A stretch of 8,313 nt of DNA from Chloroflexota bacterium (GTDB taxonomy: Bacteria > Chloroflexota > Limnocylindria > Limnocylindrales > CSP1-4): positions 1 through 8,313 of the forward strand of contig JACDAV010000299.1 in assembly GCA_013695255.1 (NCBI GenBank), read 5' to 3'. Below the pieces are notes generated by a model, which saw only the letters and a list, made by a program, of their open reading frames with translations, did not search any database and was not told the DNA's origin. Shown here one piece after another: positions 1 to 7,981 of the stretch (its first letter is position 1; each line of letters opens with the position of its first letter). A program made the translations under genes and the position numbers.

Positions 1-39
1 CTGCGCGGTCTCGAGCGTCACCTGCGACTCGTCGCCTGA
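1..39 (+). CDS. 3' end of an unidentified upstream gene (partial)
   Basis: Frame 1 is open from the window edge to a TGA at 37-39 and reads LRGLERHLRLVA. Only 12 codons are visible, so no function can be given. The support is indirect. The next gene starts at a GTG one base after this stop and has no Shine-Dalgarno site of its own, which is the usual arrangement for translationally coupled genes in an operon. It could also be a chance open stretch, since GC-rich DNA has few stops. Confidence 0.35.
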   Translation: MRGLERHLRLVA

Positions 40-40
40 C

Positions 41-931
41 GTGAGCCCGACCGCCGCCCTCCGTCCGGCGGCCACGGATCCGGCCGTCGACCTGCGCCTC
101 GCGTGCCTCCATCTCCGGATGGGCCAGCTCGGTCTGGCCCGCGCCGCCCTCGAGGCGCTGGCCGGCAGCGGCGATCTCGACGAGGATGGCCTGCTCGCGC
201 TTGCCGAAGCACGCTGGCGGACCGGCGACCTGACCGGGGCCGGCGACGCCGCGGAGGCCTACCTCGCCTCGGGCGGTGAGGCGACCGTTGCCCTCGTCAT
301 CGCCGCCGAGGCGATCGCCGCGGCCGGCCGGCCCGGCGAGGCCCGGCGCTTCTCGACCCGCGTCCTCGAGCGCGAGGACATCCCGCTCGATCGGCTGTTC
401 GCGGGCATGCCGCGGAGCGCGCTGTGGCCGGCGGATCCTGCCCAGGCTGGTCAGGCCGCAGCAGCGAGGCTGTTCGGCGGCGAGACCGGGGCGCGCCAGC
501 GCCGGCCGCCGCTGGTGGAACGGGGCACCGGGCAGGCAGCGACCGCCGGCTCGTCAGACGACGGGAAGGTCCGCGACGACCGCAGCGAGACGGAGGGGCT
601 GCCGGAGCCTTCGGATGAGCTCGAGGCCGGCCGCCTCGCGCTCGCTCAGGGCCACCGAGCCGAGGCTGCGCTCCGGTTCGCACTGGCGCTTCGCGAGTCG
701 CCGGAGCTGGCGCCAGCGGTCCTGACCGCAACCGAGCCGCGCGACGCGCGCTCGCCCGAGATCGAGATCGTCCGGGGCGATGCCTTCCGAATGGTCGGGC
801 ATGAGCTGGACGCCCGGCGAGCCTACGTCCAGGCGGCCGGCGCCATCGCGGACCGGCGCTCACCGTCGCGGGCAGGCCCTGGGGCGGGCGACCGCGGCGA
901 TCCCACCATCGATCCCGAGGAGAGAACGTGA
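41..931 (+). CDS. TPR-like repeat protein, function unknown
   Basis: A 296-residue, Ala/Arg/Glu-rich, apparently soluble protein with no signal peptide or membrane segment. Helical-hairpin repeats of tetratricopeptide type are visible in two blocks. The N-terminal block covers residues 17-110 (LACLHLRMGQLGLARAALEA; LLALAEARWRTGDLTGAGDA; ALVIAAEAIAAAGRPGEARR). A C-terminal pair covers residues 193-270 (AGRLALAQGHRAEAALRFAL; IVRGDAFRMVGHELDARRAY). Residues about 145-192 between them are polar and probably disordered, and the tail after 270 is Pro/Gly/Asp-rich. The GTG at 41 is the only start that keeps the first repeat; the next in-frame ATG, codon 26, would cut it. The gene ends in a 4-base GTGA overlap with ndk, so the two are probably co-translated. 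TPR proteins are usually scaffolds for protein contacts; no partner can be inferred. I recognise the repeat class but no named family. Confidence 0.8.
   Translation: MSPTAALRPAATDPAVDLRLACLHLRMGQLGLARAALEALAGSGDLDEDGLLALAEARWRTGDLTGAGDAAEAYLASGGEATVALVIAAEAIAAAGRPGEARRFSTRVLEREDIPLDRLFAGMPRSALWPADPAQAGQAAAARLFGGETGARQRRPPLVERGTGQAATAGSSDDGKVRDDRSETEGLPEPSDELEAGRLALAQGHRAEAALRFALALRESPELAPAVLTATEPRDARSPEIEIVRGDAFRMVGHELDARRAYVQAAGAIADRRSPSRAGPGAGDRGDPTIDPEERT
917..924 (+). promoter_or_regulatory. Ribosome-binding site for ndk inside the TPR gene
   Basis: The stretch GAGGAGAG contains GGAG at 919-922, five bases before the GTG at 928. It supports that start for ndk. It lies inside the last codons of the TPR gene, which fits translational coupling through the GTGA overlap. 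Confidence 0.7.
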
Positions 932-1389
932 CGGAACGGACCCTGGTCCTGATCAAGCCGGACGGTGTTCAGCGCCTGCTGGCCGGCCGGATCCTCGGCC
1001 GATACGAGGAGCGCGGGCTGAAGTTGGTGGGCCTGAAGCTCGTGCTGGTCTCGCGCGAGCTCGCCGAGCGGCACTACGCGGTGCACCGCGAGAAGCCCTT
1101 CTTCGGCAGCCTCGTCGAGTTCATCGTCAGCGGTCCGCTGGTGGCCGCCGTCCTCGAGGGACCCAACGCCATCGCGGTGGTCCGGGCCATGAACGGCGCG
1201 ACGCGGCCGCACGAGGCCGTACCGGGCACGGTCCGCGGCGACTTCGCGCTCGAGACAGGCCAGAACCTCGTCCACGCCTCCGACGGGGCGGAGACCGCGA
1301 CGGACGAGATCGCCCTGTGGTTCAGCGCCGATGAGCTGCTCGACTACCGGCGCGAGGTGGATCGCTGGGTCATGGCACCGGCGGAGTAG
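928..1389 (+). CDS. ndk: Nucleoside-diphosphate kinase
   Basis: Transfers the gamma-phosphate of ATP to NDPs through a phosphohistidine intermediate and so balances cytoplasmic NTP and dNTP pools. The 153-residue protein is a full-length NDK. TLVLIKPDGVQR is at the N-terminus, HYAVHREKPFFGSLVEFI at 49-66, ATRPHEAVPGTVRGDFA at 91-107, and the catalytic NLVHASD signature with His116 at 113-119. The full nucleotide-binding set is in register with the human enzyme at an offset of two: Lys10, Tyr50, Arg86, Thr92, Arg103, Asn113 and His116. The GTG start at 928 has GGAG five bases upstream and overlaps the stop of the TPR gene. The 3' end faces lepB across only 22 bases, with no T-tract terminator. 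Nothing suggests loss of activity. Confidence 0.97.
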   Translation: MTERTLVLIKPDGVQRLLAGRILGRYEERGLKLVGLKLVLVSRELAERHYAVHREKPFFGSLVEFIVSGPLVAAVLEGPNAIAVVRAMNGATRPHEAVPGTVRGDFALETGQNLVHASDGAETATDEIALWFSADELLDYRREVDRWVMAPAE

Positions 1390-1411
1390 CGAGCCGGGTC
1401 CCGCCCGAGCG

Positions 1412-2008
1412 TCAGGGTGCGGCCGCCTGCAGCTCCGGGTGGGTCGGCGTCTGGAGCACGCCGAACGTGTTGATCGGCCAGTAGCGAAGCCACGCGCGTC
1501 CGATGACGTCGTCCGTCTCGATCGGGCCGAAGGTCCGCGAATCGGACGAGCTCGAGCGATGGTCGCCCATCACGAACAGCTCGCCGTCCGGGACGACCCA
1601 GCGCGGTGGCTCGGTGGACGTCGTCGTCGGCTGCGGCGCCCCGTCGAGCTGGTAGACGTAGGGCTCCGCGAGGGCCGTCTCGTTGACGTAGACGCGCCCG
1701 TCGTCGCGGATCTCCACGCTGTCGCCGGCCACCCCGATCACGCGCTTGATGAACGGCGTGCCGTCGCCCTGGACCCAGTCCGGCGGCGGCGTGAAGACGA
1801 CGATGTCGCCGCGGTTGTACGGGCCGAGACGGGGGGTCAGCTTGTCGACGAGGACGTACTGGTCCGGCTCGAGCGTCCGCTCCATCGACTGCTGCTCGAC
1901 GCGGTAGGGCTGCGCGACGAAGGTCTGGATGATGAAGAAGATGATCAGGGTGAGCGCGAGGGTCTCGACGACCTCGAGAAGGCACCCGAGGGCAGGGCGT
2001 CGGCTCAC
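1412..2008 (-). CDS. lepB: Signal peptidase I (type I leader peptidase)
   Basis: Membrane-bound serine protease that removes signal peptides from exported proteins on the outer face of the membrane by a Ser/Lys dyad. The 198 residues show one N-terminal membrane anchor (about 12-32). Box B is SMERTLEPDQYVLVDKL with nucleophile Ser41, box C is RGDIVVF (66-72), box D is FIKRVIGVAGDSVEI (86-100) with general-base Lys88, and box E is GDHRSSSSDSR (148-158). The short length with a single anchor matches the Gram-positive-like form rather than the longer E. coli enzyme. A Pro/Thr-rich insert at about 122-136 separates boxes D and E. The GTG at 2008 is the most upstream start: an in-frame TAG lies at 2035-2033 with no other start codon between. 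There is no Shine-Dalgarno site, and a TATACT lies nine bases upstream, so the message may be nearly leaderless. It is convergent with ndk and divergent from the Ig-like/propeller gene. Confidence 0.97.
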   Translation of the reverse strand: MSRRPALGCLLEVVETLALTLIIFFIIQTFVAQPYRVEQQSMERTLEPDQYVLVDKLTPRLGPYNRGDIVVFTPPPDWVQGDGTPFIKRVIGVAGDSVEIRDDGRVYVNETALAEPYVYQLDGAPQPTTTSTEPPRWVVPDGELFVMGDHRSSSSDSRTFGPIETDDVIGRAWLRYWPINTFGVLQTPTHPELQAAAP

Positions 2009-2017
2009 AAGTCCGGG

Positions 2018-2023
2018 AGTATA
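2018..2023 (-). promoter_or_regulatory. Candidate -10 element for lepB
   Basis: Read on the minus strand this is TATACT, one mismatch from the TATAAT consensus and conspicuous in a GC-rich intergenic stretch. With normal spacing the transcript would start near base 2011, leaving about three bases before the GTG at 2008. No convincing -35 hexamer is seen 16-18 bases upstream, where the sequence is G/C-only. The call rests on the hexamer, its position and the absence of a ribosome-binding site. Confidence 0.5.
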
Positions 2024-2035
2024 GGTGCTGTGCTA

Positions 2036-2065
2036 CCGTGCCGCCCCGTGTCCGTCCCGTCCCGT
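2036..2065 (+). repeat. Short 5-base-period C/G/T repeat in the leader before the Ig-like/propeller gene
   Basis: The stretch runs with a period of five: CCGTG, CCGCC, CCGTG, TCCGT, CCCGT, CCCGT. It lies between the putative lepB promoter and the ATG at 2075, where a ribosome-binding site would be expected, and it contains none. It may be only a low-complexity, C-rich unstructured leader. Confidence 0.35.
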
Positions 2066-2074
2066 CGGCGCTGA

Positions 2075-4120
2075 ATGCCGCGCCGCGTCGTCTCCGTCGG
2101 CAGCATCCTCCTTGCCCTGATCGCCCTCGCGGTGGTCCTGCTCAACGCCACGCTCGTCGACCGCCGCGGCCCGGCGGTCACCGCCGCCGGCCTCAGCGCT
2201 CCCGTCGAGGGACAGGAGGGCGTCGCCCAGACGCTGACGGCCATCGACATCCAGTTCAGCGAGCCGGTCCGGACCACGACGGTCGAGCGCCGGTTCAGGA
2301 TCGAGCCCCGGGTCGACGGCTCGATCACCTGGGACGGCTCGACGGCGATCTTCACGCCGTCAGAGCGGCTGCCCCAGGACACGGAGTTCAGGGTCTCCGT
2401 GGAGCCCGGCTTCGAGGACCTCGCCGGCAACGTCGCCCAGAGCGGGCTGGAGGCATTCACCTTCCGGACGATCGGGCCGCCGGCCGTGGTGGAGACGGCC
2501 CCGACCGACGGCGCGGAGGGCGTCACCGTTGACTCGACCGTCACGATCACGTTCGACCGGGTCATGGACACCGACGCCGTCGAGCGCGCCCTGAGCATCG
2601 AGCCTGCCGCCGCGATGCAGCCGACGTGGAGCGGTCGCACGCTGACCCTGGCCTTCGACTCGCCGCTCCTGTTCGGGATGACCTACACGGTCACCATCCA
2701 GACCGCAGCCTCGGACACGGACGGGAGCCCCCTCCGCGCTCCGTTCCGGACCGCGTTCACGACGGTCAAGGCCGGCCTGGCCATCGTCGAGACGCTGCCC
2801 GCCGATGGGGTCGCCGGGATCAACGTCCGGACGCCGATCGCCATCGTCTTCGACCATCCGATCGACCCGGGTTCGATCGATGACGCCCTGACCATCACGC
2901 CATCGGTCGACGGTGGCGTTCGCGTCGTGGCCCTGCCGGACGACACGCTGGCGCGAGCTCCGGACGACCCCGAGCCGCCGAGGACGGTCCTGCTCTTCGA
3001 GCCGGCGAACCCGCTCGCGCCGAGCACGACCTACACCGTCGAGCTCGATCCGGTCGTGACCCGGGAGGGTGATCCGGAGCAGGTTGCGACGGACTGGACG
3101 TGGACGTTCACGACGGGCTCGCCCACGTCGTCCGCTCACAACCACATCGCCTGGCTGACCGACCGGAGCGGCGTGCACGACGTCTGGATCATGAACCCGG
3201 ACGGCTCCGCCCCGCGACAGCTGACCTCCGGCCTCGCGTCCGTCTCGGCCTTCGACCTGGCGCCCGACGGCGCGCGAGTGGCCTACGCGTCGGGCGGCGT
3301 GGTCCGGACGACGGCCGTCGACGGCTCGTCGACCGCCGTGGTCACCGCCGAGGGGCGCTTCGAGTACGCCCCGCGCTTCAGCCCGGACGGCCGTCGCCTG
3401 CTCCTCGCCCGCCGGGAACCCGACGGCACCGACGCGGGCTGGTGGATCGTGCCGCTCGACGGCGCGGGCGGCCCGGAGCGGCAGGTCCTGCCGGTCGGTG
3501 CGCCGCCACTCGGGTCGAGTGCGCGTCCGGGCGACGGGCTGGAGCCGGATGCCCGCTTCCCGGTATGGGCCACACGGGCCGCCTGGGATCCAACGGGCCG
3601 CTGGGCGGCCGTGCCCGCGCCTGACGGGACGGTCGCGGTGATCGACCTCGACGCGGCCGATCCGGCGACGAGCGTCGCCACGGCGGTGGCGGCCGGCGGT
3701 CCGCTCGTCTGGTCGCCGGACCTCTCCCGGTTCCTGGTGGTCGGCCGTGAGCCGGGCCGGGCCGCGGACGGGCTGTACGCGATCGGCACGGATGGAACGG
3801 TGGAGCGCCGGGTCGATGCCGAGGGCTCGGTGGCGGTCTCGATCGAGGGTGCGGTCGCCTATCTCCTGCGCGCGACGGACGGGGTCACCCACGTCGCGAT
3901 CGGCTCGCTCGGCGGGTCGTCACCGGCTCGGGAGCTGACGAGCGACGGCCAGATGGCCGATCGTTGGCCGGCGTTCTCGCCGGACGGGGCGACCATCGTG
4001 TTCGGTCGCGTGGAGGCGGACGACCCGCGCGCCTCGCGCGGGATCTGGACGGTGGAGTCGCGCGGTGGACCGCCCGTGGCACTGACCACGGACGGGGCAT
4101 ATCCGCGCTGGGTGCCGTAG
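2075..4120 (+). CDS. Membrane-anchored protein with three bacterial Ig-like (Big_5/SbsA-type) domains and a PD40-type beta-propeller
   Basis: A 681-residue exported protein of unknown specific role. Residues 5-27 are one hydrophobic segment after MPRR, acting as a signal peptide or signal anchor; no clean cleavage site stands out. Three Ig-like units follow at about 48-132, 135-230 and 236-348. Each has the pattern of a D/TxGxxGV opening, an (I/V)xFDxxxD strand, an 'LxIxP' strand, and a closing (F/W)TF(R/T)T. Residues about 355-681 form TolB/WD40-like propeller blades, with SPDG or PDG turns at DLAPDGARVAYAS (394-406), RFSPDGRRLLLAR (434-446), AFSPDGATIVFGR (633-645) and DVWIMNPDGSAPRQLT (369-384). 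The ATG at 2075 directly follows an in-frame TGA and has no Shine-Dalgarno site. It probably sits on the outer membrane face and mediates binding or sensing. No catalytic motif is seen, so I do not assign an enzymatic function. Confidence 0.88.
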   Translation: MPRRVVSVGSILLALIALAVVLLNATLVDRRGPAVTAAGLSAPVEGQEGVAQTLTAIDIQFSEPVRTTTVERRFRIEPRVDGSITWDGSTAIFTPSERLPQDTEFRVSVEPGFEDLAGNVAQSGLEAFTFRTIGPPAVVETAPTDGAEGVTVDSTVTITFDRVMDTDAVERALSIEPAAAMQPTWSGRTLTLAFDSPLLFGMTYTVTIQTAASDTDGSPLRAPFRTAFTTVKAGLAIVETLPADGVAGINVRTPIAIVFDHPIDPGSIDDALTITPSVDGGVRVVALPDDTLARAPDDPEPPRTVLLFEPANPLAPSTTYTVELDPVVTREGDPEQVATDWTWTFTTGSPTSSAHNHIAWLTDRSGVHDVWIMNPDGSAPRQLTSGLASVSAFDLAPDGARVAYASGGVVRTTAVDGSSTAVVTAEGRFEYAPRFSPDGRRLLLARREPDGTDAGWWIVPLDGAGGPERQVLPVGAPPLGSSARPGDGLEPDARFPVWATRAAWDPTGRWAAVPAPDGTVAVIDLDAADPATSVATAVAAGGPLVWSPDLSRFLVVGREPGRAADGLYAIGTDGTVERRVDAEGSVAVSIEGAVAYLLRATDGVTHVAIGSLGGSSPARELTSDGQMADRWPAFSPDGATIVFGRVEADDPRASRGIWTVESRGGPPVALTTDGAYPRWVP

Positions 4121-4185
4121 CAGGGAAGTCCCCGGAAGGCCGGGCGGCGAGCCAGCGGGCTGCATAACCCGCAGCCGGCCATGGT

Positions 4186-4215
4186 TTGACCCGCCGCTGG
4201 GCCCGTTGATACACT
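4186..4215 (+). promoter_or_regulatory. Promoter for hppA (-35 TTGACC, extended -10 TGATACACT)
   Basis: TTGACC at 4186-4191 is followed after 18 bases by TACACT at 4210-4215. The bases TGA directly before the hexamer supply an extended -10. Both elements are near the sigma-70 consensus and stand out in this GC-rich gap. Transcription would start near 4222, giving a leader of about 130 bases ahead of hppA. This is the clearest promoter in the window and probably also serves uppP and argR. Confidence 0.72.
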
Positions 4216-4302
4216 CCGCCGCGGCCCGCACTGTTCCAGTCCCGCTCGCAACACGGGTCGGCCGGGCTGCCTTGCCCTCTCCCTCATGTCCCCGGCGTGC
4301 CG

Positions 4303-4332
4303 CGATGGCTCGTGGCCGGTGGACGGCCATCG
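4303..4332 (+). promoter_or_regulatory. Hairpin in the hppA leader just before the ribosome-binding site
   Basis: CGATGGC (4303-4309) pairs perfectly with GCCATCG (4326-4332) around a 16-base loop. A competing stem, TGGCC (4313-4317) with GGCCA (4325-4329), uses part of the same bases, so two conformations are possible. The structure ends three bases before GGAGG at 4336-4340. It could modulate access to the ribosome-binding site, but stems of this size are common by chance in GC-rich DNA. It matches no riboswitch class that I recognise. Confidence 0.35.
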
Positions 4333-4335
4333 ACC

Positions 4336-4340
4336 GGAGG
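4336..4340 (+). promoter_or_regulatory. Shine-Dalgarno site for hppA, unusually far from the ATG
   Basis: GGAGG lies 14 bases before the ATG at 4355, against a usual 5-9. An ATG at 4342 is nearer but out of frame. In-frame alternatives upstream (ATG 4286, GTG 4319) have no ribosome-binding site and would add a polar, non-family N-terminus. I therefore keep 4355 and regard the spacing as odd. Confidence 0.5.
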
Positions 4341-4354
4341 AATGCGACGCCCCG

Positions 4355-6556
<2,202 letters not shown>

Positions 6557-6580
6557 CGTCACCCACGCCTGACGGCGGTG

Positions 6581-6611
6581 CGATCAGCCGAGCGCGTCGT
6601 CCGCCTGATCG
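6581..6611 (+). promoter_or_regulatory. Perfect 7-bp inverted repeat between hppA and uppP
   Basis: CGATCAG (6581-6587) and CTGATCG (6605-6611) are perfect reverse complements separated by 17 bases. They lie in the 79-base gap, 25 bases before the uppP start. The arms could be half-sites of a dimeric regulator or the stem of an RNA hairpin. There is no T-tract, so it is not a standard terminator. Function is unproven. Confidence 0.35.
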
Positions 6612-6623
6612 ACGCAACGCCCT

Positions 6624-6628
6624 GAGGT
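6624..6628 (+). promoter_or_regulatory. Ribosome-binding site for uppP
   Basis: GAGGT lies seven bases before the ATG at 6636. It fixes the start, from which the family N-terminus (LLQALVMGIVQGLTEFLPVS) follows directly. Confidence 0.7.
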
Positions 6629-6635
6629 CACCGCC

Positions 6636-7469
6636 ATGGACACGCTCCTCCAGGCGCTCGTCATGGGCATCGTCCAGGGGCTGACCGAGTTCCTGCCCGT
6701 GTCGAGCTCCGGCCACCTGGTGATCGTGCCCTTCCTGCTGGGCTGGGATGACCCGTTCATCACGTCGCTCGAGTTCAGCGTGATGCTCCACATCGGCACC
6801 CTGGTGGCGCTCCTCGTCTACTTCCGCCGCGACTGGCTGCGGCTCGTCCCGGCCGGTCTGGCCGCCGTTCGCGACCGCTCCTTCGCCGGCGACCCGGATC
6901 GGCGCCTCGCCTGGCTCATTGCCGCGGCCACGGTCCCGGCGCTGGTGGCCGGGTTCGTGCTCAACGACCTGATCGAGGACCAGTTCCGGGAGGTCGGGCT
7001 GGTGGCGCTGATGCTGATCGTGGGCGGGGCGATCCTGTGGCTGGCCGAGCGCCACGGCCGGCGCGACGCGACGATCGGCGGGCTCAGCCTGCCGGTGGCG
7101 ATCGGCATCGGCGGCGCGCAGGCCCTGGCGCTCGTGCCCGGCATCTCGCGCTCCGGCATCTCGATCGCGGCCGGCCTCTTCGCGGGCCTCGAGCGCGACG
7201 CCGCGGCGCGCTTCTCGTTCCTGATGGCGACGCCGATCACCGCCGCCGCGGGCGCCTACGAGGGGCTCACGCTGCTGCGCGGCGAGTCCGGCGTCGTGAT
7301 CCAGGTCGTGCCGCTTGTCGCCGGGATGGTGGCGTCGCTCGTGGCCGGCTTCCTCGCGATCGCCGTGCTTCTGCGCTTTCTCAGGACGCGGTCGACGGAC
7401 GTCTTCGTGGCCTATCGCGTCCTGCTGGCGCTGCTGGTGGTCGTCGTCTGGCTCGGGCTGCAGCGGTAG
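6636..7469 (+). CDS. uppP: Undecaprenyl-diphosphatase (BacA/UppP family)
   Basis: Dephosphorylates undecaprenyl pyrophosphate to the monophosphate, recycling the lipid carrier for peptidoglycan and other envelope polymers. Family members also give bacitracin resistance when abundant. The 277-residue polytopic protein has the two diagnostic motifs. QGLTEFLPVSSSGHL is at 14-28 (Glu18, Ser24, His27), and ALVPGISRSGISIAAGL is at 165-181 (Arg172, equivalent to E. coli Arg174). The first of the two E. coli glutamates (Glu17) is Gln14 here, a common variant in the family. The conserved ARFSFLMATPI segment is at 191-201. Length is normal. It starts 79 bases after hppA with its own ribosome-binding site and ends 23 bases before argR. 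A pairing with hppA makes sense, because cell-wall precursor synthesis generates PPi, but this adjacency may be incidental. Confidence 0.97.
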   Translation: MDTLLQALVMGIVQGLTEFLPVSSSGHLVIVPFLLGWDDPFITSLEFSVMLHIGTLVALLVYFRRDWLRLVPAGLAAVRDRSFAGDPDRRLAWLIAAATVPALVAGFVLNDLIEDQFREVGLVALMLIVGGAILWLAERHGRRDATIGGLSLPVAIGIGGAQALALVPGISRSGISIAAGLFAGLERDAAARFSFLMATPITAAAGAYEGLTLLRGESGVVIQVVPLVAGMVASLVAGFLAIAVLLRFLRTRSTDVFVAYRVLLALLVVVVWLGLQR

Positions 7470-7492
7470 GGCGGGCGAGCGACGTGGAGGTC

Positions 7493-7957
7493 ATGAAGCA
7501 GCTCCGTCAGCGAGCGATCCGCGACCTCGTCGCCCAGCGCCCGCTGCGGACGCAGGGCGAGCTCGCGGCGGCCCTCGGCGAGCGCGGCTTCCGGACGACG
7601 CAGGCGACGATCAGCCGCGATGTGGCGGAGCTGGGCCTGGTCAAGGCCAACCGCGAGGGGACCCAGGCCTACGCGTTGCCGCCACGGCTGATCGACGCTG
7701 AGGCCACCGGCGAGGACCGGCTGCGGAAGCTCCTGATCGACCTGCCGGTCGAGTTCCACGAGGCCGGCCTGCTGCTCGTGGTGCGCACGCTGCCCGGCTC
7801 CGCGCATGCGATCGCGGCCTCGCTCGACCGGGCACGCTGGCCCGAGGTCGCGGGCTCGATCGCGGGCGACGACACGCTGTTCGTGGCCTTCTCGGATCGG
7901 GGCTCGCTGCAGCGGATCAAGCGGCGGCTGCTGCGCCTGGCGGGCGGCGGCGCGTAG
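7493..7957 (+). CDS. argR: Arginine repressor, ArgR/AhrC family
   Basis: An arginine-responsive DNA-binding regulator, hexameric in characterised members, that represses arginine biosynthesis and can activate catabolism. The 154-residue protein has the full architecture. An N-terminal winged helix (about 1-65) contains RTTQATISRDVAELGLVK. The C-terminal oligomerisation and arginine-binding domain (about 74-150) contains LPGSAHAIAASLD and GSIAGDDTLFV, with Asp126-Asp127 at the arginine-contacting positions. The ATG at 7493 matches the family N-terminus (MKQLRQRAIRDLV). However, a strong GGAGGT ends one base before it, too close for normal use. An in-frame GTG at 7484 would add three residues but has no clear ribosome-binding site. 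No arginine biosynthesis genes or recognisable ARG boxes are in view, so the target genes lie elsewhere. It ends 24 bases from the stop of the convergent kinase fragment. Confidence 0.94.
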   Translation: MKQLRQRAIRDLVAQRPLRTQGELAAALGERGFRTTQATISRDVAELGLVKANREGTQAYALPPRLIDAEATGEDRLRKLLIDLPVEFHEAGLLLVVRTLPGSAHAIAASLDRARWPEVAGSIAGDDTLFVAFSDRGSLQRIKRRLLRLAGGGA

Positions 7958-7981
7958 GACGCACGTCCGCGCGCCGGGGCG

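Noticed and set aside
1390..1411. A bidirectional terminator between convergent ndk and lepB
   Set aside because: Only a 4-bp CGGG/CCCG stem fits in the 22 bases, with no T-tract on either strand.
2360..3892. An open reading frame of about 510 codons on the minus strand opposite the Ig-like/propeller gene
   Set aside because: The Arg/Gly/Asp-rich composition without motifs marks it as an antisense shadow of a gene with clear domain structure.
4158..4176. Hairpin GGCTGC / GCAGCC with a 7-base loop after the Ig-like/propeller gene, as a terminator
   Set aside because: The stem is only 6 bp, an alternative pairing exists, and no T-tract follows. It lies 37 bases after the stop, so a weak role is possible but not supported.
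4286..4354. A 23-codon N-terminal extension of hppA from the ATG at 4286
   Set aside because: It has no ribosome-binding site, is polar (MSPACRDGSWPVDGHRPEEC) and is unlike the pyrophosphatase N-terminus, which begins directly after the ATG at 4355.
7037..7492. A long N-terminal extension of argR running back through uppP in another frame
   Set aside because: The extension is Arg/Ala/Gly-rich shadow sequence, and the ArgR family N-terminus begins at about 7493.
7957..7981. A terminator between argR and the convergent kinase fragment
   Set aside because: GGAC-GCAC-GTCC is only a 4-bp stem without a T-tract.
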